Notes: generated from the letters alone by a model not told the origin. DNA of 64,000 bases from Hyphomonas chukchiensis (GCF_000682695.1 NZ_AWFG01000063.1:62001-126000); one strand, 5' to 3'. Positions 26,513-36,505 are shown, counted from the first letter of the stretch. Program-made: numbers and translations.

Positions 26513-27802
26513 CTAGTGTCCGTGTCCATCGCCAAAGGCGTCTTTTTCAAGCTGGGCCTTGAGGGTGAAACCCCCTTGCGAGACAAAGGTCTCGCCGACC
26601 GCCAGGCCCGAACGAATTTCGACAAAGCCGCCGGCCGTTGCACCGATCATCACTGGCCTGGGTGCGAAACCGCCTTCAACGGGAACGAATATTGACGGTT
26701 TGTCTTCGACAATCTGGACAGCTGTTTGCGGGACCCGCACCACGGGGCTTGCGTTGCCGACACTGAGATCAGCCGTGACAAACTGGCCAGGCGTCAGACG
26801 GCCATCTGCATTGTCCACAATCACTCGTGCCGTCGCGGTGCGAGAGGTTTCATTGATGACGGGAAGCACGAAAGCGACAGTCGATAGCGCCAGGACATCT
26901 CCAGCGTCGGTCTTGAGCGCGACAGGTGCGCCAATACGTATACGACCAATGTCCTGTTTGTAGACGGCGATGTCTGCCCAGACCACGCTGTCATCCGCGA
27001 TCGTGAAGAGCGTGTCGGCGCCGGCGTCTCCCGCGGCAACAGTCTCGCCAAGAGTCACTGCGCGCCGCACAATCGTTCCAGCGATCGGCGCAGTCAGGTA
27101 GGAATTGGCATTGTCGCCATCTCTTGCTGTCGCGACGTTTTCCAGCGCTTCATGACTGACACCTGCTGCGTGTAGCTCATTTTCGGCTGCATCACTTACG
27201 GCTTTTGCGGCTTCAAATTCCGCACGTGCGGTCTGAACGTCGGCTTCAGAGGTGACCTTGTCGGCCCAGAGCTGTTCCTCGCGCGCGAGGGCCTGAGCGG
27301 CAAGGGCTTTTCTGGTTTCACCCTTCTGCCAGGTCGCTTTCAGGCCGGCGAGATCGCGGCTGGAGATCAGCGCCAGAGTCTCGCCTCGCTTCACGCTATC
27401 GCCTTCGCTGGCGTAGAGCTTTGCGACAACGCCGCTGACCTTTGGTGAGACATTCGCGACCCTGTCTGCGTCGAACATTATTTCTGCTGGAAGGCTGAGT
27501 GACTGGCCCATTTCGGCCATTTTCGCCTCACTGAGTTCAATGCCCGCTTCGCGTGCTTCTGCTTCGGTCAGATTGACGACATCGCCTTCGTCTTCGCCGT
27601 GTTCGTCGTGAGTATCGTTTCCTTCGGAGTCCTTCTCCTTGTCGGCAGCTGAGAATGCCTCATACGGGGTGTTCCCGTGCGTGTCATTTACGGCCGAAGC
27701 GACGGCGCTGGTTTTGCCGTCTGCCGCTGAAGTCTCGCCACAGGCCGACAGCAGGGCTGTCAAACTCAGTAGGGCTGTTGTCAGGATCAGGGACTGTTTC
27801 AT
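26513..27802 (-). CDS. czcB: RND efflux periplasmic adaptor, CzcB family
   Basis: A 429-residue membrane-fusion lipoprotein (signal plus lipobox ALLSAC). An acidic, His-rich segment (GNDTHDEHGEDEGD, about residues 60 to 75) follows, as in CzcB proteins, then the barrel-sandwich hybrid (SPKVSGVVAKLYASEGDSV), a coiled hairpin rich in Ala/Glu, and the beta-barrel domains. It ends GDGHGH. Its ATG overlaps the czcC stop as ATGA. It bridges the CzcA pump and the CzcC channel and may bind metal with its His-rich parts. Confidence 0.92.
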   Translation of the reverse strand: MKQSLILTTALLSLTALLSACGETSAADGKTSAVASAVNDTHGNTPYEAFSAADKEKDSEGNDTHDEHGEDEGDVVNLTEAEAREAGIELSEAKMAEMGQSLSLPAEIMFDADRVANVSPKVSGVVAKLYASEGDSVKRGETLALISSRDLAGLKATWQKGETRKALAAQALAREEQLWADKVTSEADVQTARAEFEAAKAVSDAAENELHAAGVSHEALENVATARDGDNANSYLTAPIAGTIVRRAVTLGETVAAGDAGADTLFTIADDSVVWADIAVYKQDIGRIRIGAPVALKTDAGDVLALSTVAFVLPVINETSRTATARVIVDNADGRLTPGQFVTADLSVGNASPVVRVPQTAVQIVEDKPSIFVPVEGGFAPRPVMIGATAGGFVEIRSGLAVGETFVSQGGFTLKAQLEKDAFGDGHGH

Positions 27803-29085
27803 TGGATGTCTCCATTAAAGGGGGGGGCGCCAATCAGGCTTCGCAGGCGCATGTTTTCGGTATTCAGGGCGCGGGCGGCATCGATCACGGCCACGCCGGA
27901 TTCGATCAGGCCCTTACGGGCATCGAGGGTCGAAGTGAGATCGAACTTGCCTGCGGCATAGCCCTGGACGGATGCTTCATAGGCCGCCCTGGCAGAGGGC
28001 AGGGCATCGTTTTCAAGGAGGGCCAGGCGTTCCTGGGCCGCGCGGACCTGAGCGACTGACGCACGTTGGCTGGCAAGCAATCTTGCCTCCACAGCCGCCC
28101 GGTCGGCGCGACCGGCATCGGTTCTGTAACCCGCGGCGCGGGTTGCGTCCCGGTTGCGGTCAAACAATGGGACAGGAACGCTGACGCCCAGAAGGAAGGC
28201 GGTATCGCCCGTTTGTTCAAACTGCCGCATGCCGGCACTTAGCGTAAGATCAGGAATCCCTTGCGCGCGCGCCAGATCCTGCTCTGCCTGCCGGGCGACG
28301 ATGCCCGCTTCGGCTACTTTGATGGCGGGGTGTTGGCCCAGGTTGGCAGGACCGGGGTCGGCGGGCGCCGTCATTGGCTGGACGGGTGCCTCGAAGACCG
28401 GGTCGGCGCTTCCCCACAATGCGCTGAGATCGTAGCGAAGGGATTCCATGTCACCGCGTGTCTGTGCGGCCACTGCGCGCAAGGCTGCAGCATCGGCTTT
28501 CGCCCGGGAAAGTTCCGGTGGCGCGGCCGCGCCTGCATCCACTCGCTTGCCAACGGTTTCGCTGAGCGTGTCCGCCAGTTCGGCCGATTGATCGGCGAGA
28601 CGGACGAGCTGGGCGGCCGCGTCCAGTTCATAGAAGAGCGTCACCGCCTCCAATTCTGTTTCGCGCAGGATGGCGTTACATTCTGCCGTTGCGAGTGCGG
28701 CACTGGCACGGGCAGCGCGCTGCCGTTTTGATCGCTTGCCGCCCAGCTGGAATGTCTGGGCGATCGAAAACGTTGTCTCGGTTTGATCAAAGCCAGCGAG
28801 TGGCCCGGAGCCCGAGAAGTTTTCTAGTTCCAATCCAATCGACGGATTGAGCCAGCGACCGGCCTGATCTGCGTCCGCCTGGCGAGCGCGTGTTTCCAGT
28901 GCGGCCTTGCGCACTTCCGGGGAAGCATTGCGGACTTCTGCCAGTACGGCGTCCAATGTTAAGGGGGCACCTGCCTCGATTGCGGAGACAGCGACCATTG
29001 GTCGGCTGCACGGAGCCGCGACCGCAGTGCCCGCAAGGACAGCTGCGATCAGGGCACAACATGCACCCTGCTTCAATGTATTCAT
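27799..29085 (-). CDS. czcC: TolC-family outer-membrane channel, CzcC
   Basis: A 428-residue outer-membrane efflux protein with signal peptide (ending GTAVAAP). Two internally related halves carry long Ala/Glu/Arg-rich helices; SPEVRKAALETRARQADADQ, then WLNPSIGLELENFSG, and PDLTLSAGMRQFEQTGDTAF are characteristic TolC/CzcC segments. First gene of the leftward czcCBA-ATPase operon; the small exported protein at 29150 lies just upstream. Confidence 0.92.
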   Translation of the reverse strand: MNTLKQGACCALIAAVLAGTAVAAPCSRPMVAVSAIEAGAPLTLDAVLAEVRNASPEVRKAALETRARQADADQAGRWLNPSIGLELENFSGSGPLAGFDQTETTFSIAQTFQLGGKRSKRQRAARASAALATAECNAILRETELEAVTLFYELDAAAQLVRLADQSAELADTLSETVGKRVDAGAAAPPELSRAKADAAALRAVAAQTRGDMESLRYDLSALWGSADPVFEAPVQPMTAPADPGPANLGQHPAIKVAEAGIVARQAEQDLARAQGIPDLTLSAGMRQFEQTGDTAFLLGVSVPVPLFDRNRDATRAAGYRTDAGRADRAAVEARLLASQRASVAQVRAAQERLALLENDALPSARAAYEASVQGYAAGKFDLTSTLDARKGLIESGVAVIDAARALNTENMRLRSLIGAPPFNGDIQ

Positions 29086-29149
29086 TGAGTTAATTTCCTC
29101 GTGATGACCTGAAATATGCCGACGGCAGAGCCGTGGCTATGGCGTCAGA

Positions 29150-29521
29150 TCAGACACGGGGAGGGCGGTAGAGGCCGAAGGGACCGGCGCGAGGCGCGGT
29201 CGCGTTTATGCCTGGCCACACGGAAGCGTCAGGAATTATGCGAGATACGGAGCTGGTATGAAAGGACCCGGCCAGATGGAAATGACAACTCCCGCATGCA
29301 TCTACATGATGATCATGATCCGGGCTCGACTGTCCGTCTTTCGTGCGTTCTGTGCTCGTTTCGACGCCCTGGTCATCCAAAGCCTGACAGACTATCGTCT
29401 CAGGATCAATCGCATGTACATCCGCCGACGCAGGGCCAATCAACATGGTCGCGACCAGACAAGTCGCGAGCCAAAGTCTGATATTGAAGATGACGCCGAA
29501 CAAACGCATGTGATGCGCCAT
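29150..29521 (-). CDS. Small exported DUF2946/CzcI-like protein
   Basis: A 123-residue protein with signal sequence (ending IGPASAD). The mature part holds DHDHHVDACGSCHFHL, a His/Cys-rich metal-binding-like patch, and ends FGLYRPPRV. Small exported proteins of this type often precede czcCBA or cus genes. Start at 29521 (MAHHMRLF) is preferred because the signal follows directly; an upstream start at 29545 is possible. It leads the czc operon, 64 bp before czcC, and is divergent from a similar protein at 29735. Regulatory or chaperone roles have been proposed for CzcI, so function is uncertain. Confidence 0.65.
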   Translation of the reverse strand: MAHHMRLFGVIFNIRLWLATCLVATMLIGPASADVHAIDPETIVCQALDDQGVETSTERTKDGQSSPDHDHHVDACGSCHFHLAGSFHTSSVSRIIPDASVWPGINATAPRAGPFGLYRPPRV

Positions 29522-29545
29522 AACAGTCAATTCTTCAAAAATCAC

Positions 29546-29734
29546 TAAGAAATGTCACGCTCTTGAGGACTTTTACGCAACAGGGCTGGTGGTGGCTTAC
29601 TAGTCCGGCAGGCATTTAGCGCTATCCGGTCGCCCGTAAATATATCGCGAGTCTTACGGCAGCGCGATCACAACTCCTTGATTTACCATGTCGGACTATT
29701 GGAATATTAATTTTGATGTGTGCATAGGGATCGA
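29546..29734. promoter_or_regulatory. Divergent promoter region between the czc and cus operons
   Basis: About 190 bp, AT-richer than the flanking genes. An imperfect inverted repeat (CGTAA at 29635 and TTACG at 29653, flanked by GCC/GGC) is the only regular element I see. It could be a response-regulator site, but no two-component genes lie nearby. Confidence 0.4.
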
Positions 29735-30148
29735 ATGATCGGCATCTGTCGCCTCTTCCTCGCGCTTGTCGCGGCTGCACTGGTCGCCTGCCCGGTGATG
29801 GCCTTGGATGTCCAGAATCGTGGCGACGGCATCGAGGCGATGCTTGTGTCGAAGAGTGTTCAGGCAGCCCCTGGCATTGAAGATGTTCATCGCGATGCTT
29901 CCGGACCCGATTCGATGGAAGAGTCGTGCCCTAAACGAAATGATTGCAGCATTATCGCAATCAATCAGGTTTCACCCGCGCCCACCGTCTCTCCGCTGCC
30001 CGATGAAGCGAATTTGATCGCGATTCCGGCGGTGCAATTTTCGGTGGAAGAAGTCCTTATCAAGGGGTTCTCAACCGGTCCGCCGGCAGGAACATACAAA
30101 CCCCGCCCGCAGACACCTCTCGTCCTGAAACAACGTTTCCTGATCTGA
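29735..30148 (+). CDS. Small exported protein leading the cus operon
   Basis: A 137-residue protein with an N-terminal signal (RLFLALVAAALVACPVMA). It has a single Cys pair (ESCPKRNDCS) and ends with GPPAGTYKPRPQTP, a Pro/aromatic tail like the YRPPR tail of its divergent neighbour. I read it as the cus-side counterpart of the CzcI-like protein. ATG 29735 is chosen because the signal starts there; GTG 29720 is an alternative. It lies 83 bp before the CusC-like gene. Function not established. Confidence 0.6.
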   Translation: MIGICRLFLALVAAALVACPVMALDVQNRGDGIEAMLVSKSVQAAPGIEDVHRDASGPDSMEESCPKRNDCSIIAINQVSPAPTVSPLPDEANLIAIPAVQFSVEEVLIKGFSTGPPAGTYKPRPQTPLVLKQRFLI

Positions 30149-30231
30149 TCAGCACAACAATCGCTCTGCCGCGCGCCTGAAGGCTCGCGGGCGGTTGCCT
30201 TGTTCTTCTGATTCAAATCCAGGAAAGACCC

Positions 30232-31470
30232 ATGTTCACTCACCCATCACGCGTCTGGCTGCTCGCAGCGGTCGCCGGATTCGCATCTTCAACTTTCTCG
30301 GGTGCTCGCGCCCAAAGTCTCGATCAGCTGGAGGCAGAGCTCGCGCGCCATCCCGCGCTGGACGCCCTGCAATACCGTTCGGACGCAGACCGCGAACGCG
30401 CCACGGCTGCTCACGCGCTACCCGATCCGGTCATATCGCTCGGCATCAACAATTTGCCCGTTTTCGATCCGGTATTCGACAGGTTCCTGCCAACCAACAA
30501 GGCTGTAGGGGTACGCCAGCAGTTTCCGTCTGCTGCCTTGCGAAACGCCCAGTCATCGGGAGCGAATAATCGCGCCGCCCAGACCGATGCGGCGCGCGAT
30601 TGGCAATATGCCCAGTTGCGCGCGGAGCTGCGCATTTCGCTGATCGAACGCGCGCGTATCCGGGAACAACGCCGCCTCGCGCTGGCCCGGCGCGAAAAAT
30701 ATGCCGAATTGACGGACGTCATACAGAACGAGATCGATGCGGGCCGCCCGGCTCTGTTCCGGCTGGCACAAGTCGATGTTGAGCGGGCTGATATTGATCG
30801 CGCGCTCGCAGAGCTCGACGCCGAGAACGCAGATATCGATGCCAGGCTAGTCGACCTAATCGGCGCGGTACCTGATACAGATGCGCCTATGCCGGTCGTC
30901 GCTGAATGGACGGGGGAGGCCGGCGCCTTTCACGCTGTTCGTATCGCGCAGGCGTCTGTCGGCGTTGCCGACGCCGGCGTCGATCAGGCGGCCGCCGCAT
31001 ATAAACCAGAATGGGGCGTGCAGCTAACCTATCAGCAACGTGAAAACGGGCGCGGAGGCATGGGATCCACCTTTGCTGGCGATGACTGGGTCTCGGGCAT
31101 GGTGACATTCACTGTTCCCATCTGGGCTGAGAAGAGCCAGGCGCCCCGGCTGCGCGCGGCCAAAGCCGACCGTAGCGCGGCACGTGCCCTGTCCATGGCG
31201 GCCGCGAGGCGCGCGGCATCCGACTATGCGGGTTACCTGGCGACACGGCGTGCAGCCGTCGAATCGCTGGCGGTGCTCAAGCAGAAGATCCATTCTCTTG
31301 AGGACCAGCGAGACGCCTTGCTCACTGTGTATGAGTCCGGCGCCGGAGACTATTCCCCGATCATCGATGGCGAACTCGCTATCCTGCTCCTTCAGTCGCA
31401 AACCGCTGCCGAAGCGGCGCGCCGCGACGGCGCGACCGAGCGCCTCAATGCCCTTCTGGTGACATCATGA
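30232..31470 (+). CDS. cusC: TolC-family outer-membrane channel, CusC-like
   Basis: A 412-residue exported protein (signal ending GARAQ). It begins SLDQLEAELARHPALDALQY and contains PDPVISLGINNLPVFDP and YKPEWGVQLTYQQRENGRGG, standard outer-membrane efflux protein blocks. First of four overlapping or near-overlapping genes (channel, adaptor, pump, CusF). It gives the outer-membrane exit for the CusBA pump. Naming as CusC rests on its partners, since channel sequences alone do not show metal choice. Confidence 0.88.
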   Translation: MFTHPSRVWLLAAVAGFASSTFSGARAQSLDQLEAELARHPALDALQYRSDADRERATAAHALPDPVISLGINNLPVFDPVFDRFLPTNKAVGVRQQFPSAALRNAQSSGANNRAAQTDAARDWQYAQLRAELRISLIERARIREQRRLALARREKYAELTDVIQNEIDAGRPALFRLAQVDVERADIDRALAELDAENADIDARLVDLIGAVPDTDAPMPVVAEWTGEAGAFHAVRIAQASVGVADAGVDQAAAAYKPEWGVQLTYQQRENGRGGMGSTFAGDDWVSGMVTFTVPIWAEKSQAPRLRAAKADRSAARALSMAAARRAASDYAGYLATRRAAVESLAVLKQKIHSLEDQRDALLTVYESGAGDYSPIIDGELAILLLQSQTAAEAARRDGATERLNALLVTS

Positions 31471-33293
31471 AAAATACAATTGTAACAAGTTTGCTCGCCT
31501 TGACTCTTTTGCTGGCCGCTTGTGGCGGCGCTGACCCCAATGCGGCAACGATGCGTGGGGCGGATGTGTCAGCCGATTCCGGCGGGGAGGTGCAGTCCTA
31601 CACCTGCCCAATGCATCCGCACTATATATCGACCGACGCTGACGGGACCTGTCCGATCTGCGGCATGGATCTCATACCTGCCAAGGCAACGCCCACAGCA
31701 GGCAAGGGCAAGGGGGACGTCCTTTACTACAAGAATCCGATGGGCCTGGCTGACACGTCACCGGTTCCCAAGAAGGATTCGATGGGGATGGACTATATCC
31801 CAGTCTATGACGAACCAGCCGCTGGCAGCGGTATCACCGTGCCGTCCGAAATGTTGCAGACAATGGGTGTTCGAACGGCGCGCGCCCAGTATGCGTCATT
31901 TGGTCGGACGGTACGCGCATATGGAAACGTACAATCGAACGAGCGAACGGAATCTGCGTCGACCTCTCGGCTTGAAGGCTGGATCGAAAGCCTCACTGTG
32001 CGGGCGGAAGGCGATGCGGTTCGTCCCGGTGCCTTGCTGTACCGTATCTACAGTCCCGACCTGATTGCCGCACAAAAGGACTACCTGGCATCGGTCAAGA
32101 TTGGCAATGACGCCCGGATCGCTTCCGTTCGCCAGCGCCTTCGTTCACTTGGCATGCAACCCGCCACAATCGCCCAGCTGGCCAGCACCGGTCAGCTCAT
32201 TGAACGCGTCCCGGTCTATGCCGAAACAGGTGGGATCGTGAAATCTCTCGACATTCGCGAAGGCGATTATGTCAAACCGGGCACACCGGTCCTGCGCCTC
32301 CAGTCATACAGCGATGTCTGGGTCATTGCTTCCGTCGCAGAGAAGGATCTGCCCTTCATCGACACGGGGCTGCCGGTATCTCTCTCCATCCCAAGTGCAC
32401 CGGAGGCGGCAGGGAAGGGTCAAGTCGACTATATCTATCCGACAATCGATCCGAAGACGCGTACGGCGCAGGTGCGTATTCTCGTCGACAACGCATCCGG
32501 TGCGCTCCGGCCGGGCGCCTATGCCGATATATCGTTCGACCTTGGCGGCGAAGCGCGCCTCTCGGTTCCGAGCGAAGCGGTGCTGCGTGACAGTTCCGGC
32601 GCGCATGTTGTTGTCGCGCTGGGCGATGGCAAATTCGACGCGAGGGCTGTTCAAACCGGTGTGTCCGCCCAGGGGCTGACGGAAATCCTGCAAGGCGTCA
32701 GGGCCGATGAAGAGGTGGTTGCCAGCGGCCAGTTCCTGCTCGATTCCGAAGTCAGCCTCCGCGAAGGGCTGGCAAAACTTAGCGGACCAACCGCCGGAGG
32801 GAATCCGGACACGCCACTTGACGAACTCGTCACCGATTCCGGAACACTGGCCGAGATCGACCATCTGACGGACATGGCCCTGTATTTTTACGAGGCGCTG
32901 ACAGAAGGGTACCAGATCGATCCGACTTTTCTCGCGCCGGCGATTCAGACCGGCGACGCGCTTGGCGTACGTTTCAGCGGCACGAGGCTGGCGCCTGTCC
33001 TCGAGGGCGCCGTAACTGCGCTGATGTCGACCACCGACGCCACGGATGAGGTGACAACACGCAATGCCCTGGCAGCCCTGATGACTGCGCTTGACCCCTG
33101 GCTCATGGAAGGCGCGCCCGCCCATTACCGAGACGCAGGTCTTGCATTCTATCGTGAGACAGAAACCGGGCGCGCCTGGCTGCAGCAAGGGAGCGAGCCG
33201 ACCAATCCGTATGGGACAGCCCAGGCAGAGAAGATCGCGTGGCCTGATCCCATGAACATGAATATGAGCGACATGTCGGAGGTGCCACAATGA
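31467..33293 (+). CDS. cusB: CusB-type adaptor with two metal-binding motifs and a C-terminal DUF3347 domain
   Basis: A 608-residue lipoprotein adaptor (lipobox LLLAAC). After the signal comes a heavy-metal-binding domain (SYTCPMHPHY and CPICGMDLIPA, residues 45 to 72) and the partner block YYKNPMGLADTSPVPKKDSM (88 to 107), both CusB features with Met ligands. Barrel, lipoyl and hairpin domains follow. Residues about 470 to 600 form an extra DUF3347-like domain (TDMALYFYEALTEGY to NPYGTAQAEKIAW), normally found as a separate copper-linked protein. It overlaps the channel gene by ATGA and the pump gene likewise. Expected to pass Cu(I)/Ag(I) to CusA. Confidence 0.92.
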   Translation: MKNTIVTSLLALTLLLAACGGADPNAATMRGADVSADSGGEVQSYTCPMHPHYISTDADGTCPICGMDLIPAKATPTAGKGKGDVLYYKNPMGLADTSPVPKKDSMGMDYIPVYDEPAAGSGITVPSEMLQTMGVRTARAQYASFGRTVRAYGNVQSNERTESASTSRLEGWIESLTVRAEGDAVRPGALLYRIYSPDLIAAQKDYLASVKIGNDARIASVRQRLRSLGMQPATIAQLASTGQLIERVPVYAETGGIVKSLDIREGDYVKPGTPVLRLQSYSDVWVIASVAEKDLPFIDTGLPVSLSIPSAPEAAGKGQVDYIYPTIDPKTRTAQVRILVDNASGALRPGAYADISFDLGGEARLSVPSEAVLRDSSGAHVVVALGDGKFDARAVQTGVSAQGLTEILQGVRADEEVVASGQFLLDSEVSLREGLAKLSGPTAGGNPDTPLDELVTDSGTLAEIDHLTDMALYFYEALTEGYQIDPTFLAPAIQTGDALGVRFSGTRLAPVLEGAVTALMSTTDATDEVTTRNALAALMTALDPWLMEGAPAHYRDAGLAFYRETETGRAWLQQGSEPTNPYGTAQAEKIAWPDPMNMNMSDMSEVPQ

Positions 33294-36200
33294 GCGCGTC
33301 TTCCGATCAAGACCTTGCTGGCCGCGACCCGTCGCAGTCTTCTATCGCGAGACTTATTTCCTGGTCTGTTGCCAACCAGCTGATTGTGATGACGCTTGCG
33401 GTTGCGCTTGCGGTTGCTGGCTGGCTCGCGATCCAGAACACCCCGCTTGATGCCATTCCGGACCTGACGGATACGCAGGTCATTATCCGGACGGACTTTC
33501 CGGGCCAGTCGCCGCAAATTGTCGAAGACCTGGTGACCTATCCCCTGTCAACCAGCCTGCTTGGCCTGCCCAGGACGAAGGATGTGCGCGGGGCGTCGAT
33601 GTTCGGAACCAGCTTCATCTATGTCATCTTCGAAGACGATGTGGACCTCTATTGGGCAAGGTCGCGCGTGGTTGAGGCCCTCTCGAGGCTCGGGTCGGAA
33701 CTGCCTGCAGGCGCGACGCCGCAGATCGGACCAGACGCGACAGGAGTCGGCTGGATCTACCAATACGCACTGGTCGACAAGACGGGGGGGACCGACCTTG
33801 CCGAATTGCGCTCCCTGCAGGACTGGTTCCTCAAACTGGAACTGTCAGGCGTCGAGGGCGTTGCGGAAGTCGCTTCCGTCGGCGGCTTCGTCCGGGAGTT
33901 TCAGGTTCTGGTCGACCCGAACCGGTTGCGCGCGTTCAATGTTCCGATCCGGCGCGTGGCTGAAGCGGTAAGGTCTGCGAGCGGCGAGGTTGGCGGGCGG
34001 GTGCTCGAGCAAGGCGAAACCGAATTCGTTATCCGGTCCTCCGGCTATGTCGAGCGCAGTGCGGACCTGCAACAGGTCGTGGTCAAGGCCGAGGATGGCG
34101 CGCCGGTGACACTGGGCGATCTTGCGCGGATTGTTGAAGGACCGGCCCTGCGTCGCGGTGTGGTCGAACTGAATGGCGAAGGCGAGACAGTCGCCGGCAT
34201 TATTGTGATGCGCGATGGCGAGAATGCGCTCGATGTCATCAGGCGCGTGAAGGCCAAACTGGCAGAGCTGCAGCGCGGCCTTCCAGAAGGGGTGGAGATT
34301 GTCACCGTCTATGACAGGGCGCCGCTGATCGAAGGCGCCGTTGAGTATCTCAAGGGAAAACTACTGGAAGAGGGAATCGTGGTTGCGCTGGTCGTCTTCA
34401 TATTCCTCCTTCACTTCCGTGCAGCGTTCGTCGCCATCATTACGATACCGCTCGGTGTGCTCGGGGCCTTCCTGATCATGTCGGGGCAGGGTGTGACGGC
34501 CAATATCATGTCGCTTGGCGGGATCGCCATCGCGATCGGCGCCATGGTCGATGCCTCAATCGTCATGGTCGAGAATGCCAGCCGGAAGATGTCGGAACTC
34601 GGTGACACGGCTACGCCAAAAGTGCGAAGAGCAGCCCTGGTCCACGCGGCCCAGGAGGTCGGACCCGGGCTGTTCTTCTCCTTGCTGATCATTGCGGTTT
34701 CCTTCCTGCCAGTCTTCGCGCTTACGGGAGAAAGCTATCGTCTCTTTTCGCCCCTTGCGTTCACGAAGACCTATGCCATGGCATTCGGCGCAGTTCTGTC
34801 GGTAACCGTCGTGCCGGTCCTGATGGTCTGGCTCCTGCGCGGACGCATGAAACCGGAAAGCGCCAACCCGCTCAACCGGTTCTTCATCTGGCTGTACAAA
34901 CCGATACTGCATGCGGCGCTGCGCTTCAAATGGCTGACGATCGGGCTGGCATTGCTGGTCATGGCCAGCGTCATTCTGCCGGTCCAGCGTCTCGGTACAG
35001 AATTCATGCCAGCGCTGTATGAAGGCGAACTTCTCTACATGCCGATAGCCTTGCCCGGCGCCTCCTCAACCAAGATGCGTGAAATCCTCGGTCAGACAAA
35101 CCGGCTCATTTCGACCGTTCCGGAAGTCGAACGCGTTTTTGGAAAAGCGGGCCGCGCTGATTCCGCAACCGATCCGGCTCCCCTGACCATGATCGAAACA
35201 TGGATCCAGCTGAAGCCGAAATCCGAATGGCGGCCGGGCATGACACCGGACAGGATTACCGACGAGCTGAACAGCCGGCTCCAGATGCCTGGCCTGGTGA
35301 ACTCGTGGGGCTATCCGATCAAGATCCGTATGGACATGGTGTCGACCGGAGTGCGCACACCGATCGGTGTGAAGGTCACCGGTGACAGCCTTCAGGACAT
35401 AAGCCGCGTCACGCGCGAGATCGAAACGGCCGTGTCCAATGTGCCCGGCACAAGGTCGGCCTTTGCTGACCGGGTCTTGGGCGGCCGATATCTGGAGATT
35501 ACACCGGACCGGGCCGAACTCGCACGCCGAAACATCGATATGGGTGTCTTCCAGTCAGTCATCCAGACGGCCCTCGGGGGCATGAAACTGGCGGAGTCCG
35601 TTCAGGGACGCGAACGCTACGATATTATCCTGCGCTATGATCGTGCGTTCCGGGAAACCAGCACGGACCTTGAGAATATACTCGTGCCGACTCCGGAAGG
35701 TGCCCATATCCCGCTCGGCGAGATTGCCAGCGTCGCCTATACGGAAGGCCCACCCATGATCCGGTCGGAAAATGCAAGGCTGACAGGATGGGTCTTCGTC
35801 GATATCGCTGGGCGCGATCTTGGCGGTTACGTCTCGGATGCGAGAAAGGCCGTGGCCGATTCCGTCGATTTGCCTCCGGGCTACGCCGTGGAATGGTCTG
35901 GTCAATACGAACAGATGCAGGCTGCCAATGACCGTTTGAAGATTGCCATTCCGGCGGCTGTTGGTCTGATTTTTCTTTTGCTCATGCTGCATTTCGGTAA
36001 ATTTGATCGCACCGCCATGATCATGATGTCGCTGCCTTTCGGCCTGGTTGGTGGACTTTGGGCGGTCTGGCTTGCGGGCTACAATTTGTCAGTTGCCGTC
36101 GCCGTGGGCTTTATTGCGCTCGGTGGCATCGCCGTTGAGACCGCCGTTGTCATGCTGCTCTATATCGACCAGCAGGTCAGGCTCGAACGACCAGAAAGCC

Positions 36201-36505
36201 GCGCACAATTGTTCGCCGCCGTGAGCCATGGCGCGGCCATGCGGGTCCGGCCGAAACTGATGACGGTGACAGTCGTTATGGCCGGTCTCACGCCGATCTT
36301 CCTGACGGAAGGGTTAGGGTCTGACGTGATGCGCCGCATTGCCCTGCCCATGCTCGGCGGCATGGTTTCGACAACCGTTCTCACGTTGATCGTCGTCCCC
36401 GTGATTTACTACATCTGGGTCGGACGAAAACTGGCCACACGGGCGGGATCGGATTCGACGGTTCCGGCCGACCCTATCGAAACGATTGAAGGAGAAATAG
36501 CATGA
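33290..36505 (+). CDS. cusA: HME-RND copper/silver efflux pump CusA
   Basis: A 1071-residue inner-membrane pump. TM4 carries IAIGAMVDASIVMVENA, the Cu/Ag (HME4) version with the proton-relay Asp. In the second periplasmic loop LTMIETW and IRMDMVSTG match the regions holding two of the three CusA copper-binding Met, and RRNIDMGVFQ supplies a candidate third. Start overlaps cusB as ATGA; its stop overlaps cusF as ATGA. With CusB, CusC and CusF it should export Cu(I) or Ag(I) from periplasm to outside. Confidence 0.94.
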   Translation: MSASSDQDLAGRDPSQSSIARLISWSVANQLIVMTLAVALAVAGWLAIQNTPLDAIPDLTDTQVIIRTDFPGQSPQIVEDLVTYPLSTSLLGLPRTKDVRGASMFGTSFIYVIFEDDVDLYWARSRVVEALSRLGSELPAGATPQIGPDATGVGWIYQYALVDKTGGTDLAELRSLQDWFLKLELSGVEGVAEVASVGGFVREFQVLVDPNRLRAFNVPIRRVAEAVRSASGEVGGRVLEQGETEFVIRSSGYVERSADLQQVVVKAEDGAPVTLGDLARIVEGPALRRGVVELNGEGETVAGIIVMRDGENALDVIRRVKAKLAELQRGLPEGVEIVTVYDRAPLIEGAVEYLKGKLLEEGIVVALVVFIFLLHFRAAFVAIITIPLGVLGAFLIMSGQGVTANIMSLGGIAIAIGAMVDASIVMVENASRKMSELGDTATPKVRRAALVHAAQEVGPGLFFSLLIIAVSFLPVFALTGESYRLFSPLAFTKTYAMAFGAVLSVTVVPVLMVWLLRGRMKPESANPLNRFFIWLYKPILHAALRFKWLTIGLALLVMASVILPVQRLGTEFMPALYEGELLYMPIALPGASSTKMREILGQTNRLISTVPEVERVFGKAGRADSATDPAPLTMIETWIQLKPKSEWRPGMTPDRITDELNSRLQMPGLVNSWGYPIKIRMDMVSTGVRTPIGVKVTGDSLQDISRVTREIETAVSNVPGTRSAFADRVLGGRYLEITPDRAELARRNIDMGVFQSVIQTALGGMKLAESVQGRERYDIILRYDRAFRETSTDLENILVPTPEGAHIPLGEIASVAYTEGPPMIRSENARLTGWVFVDIAGRDLGGYVSDARKAVADSVDLPPGYAVEWSGQYEQMQAANDRLKIAIPAAVGLIFLLLMLHFGKFDRTAMIMMSLPFGLVGGLWAVWLAGYNLSVAVAVGFIALGGIAVETAVVMLLYIDQQVRLERPESRAQLFAAVSHGAAMRVRPKLMTVTVVMAGLTPIFLTEGLGSDVMRRIALPMLGGMVSTTVLTLIVVPVIYYIWVGRKLATRAGSDSTVPADPIETIEGEIA

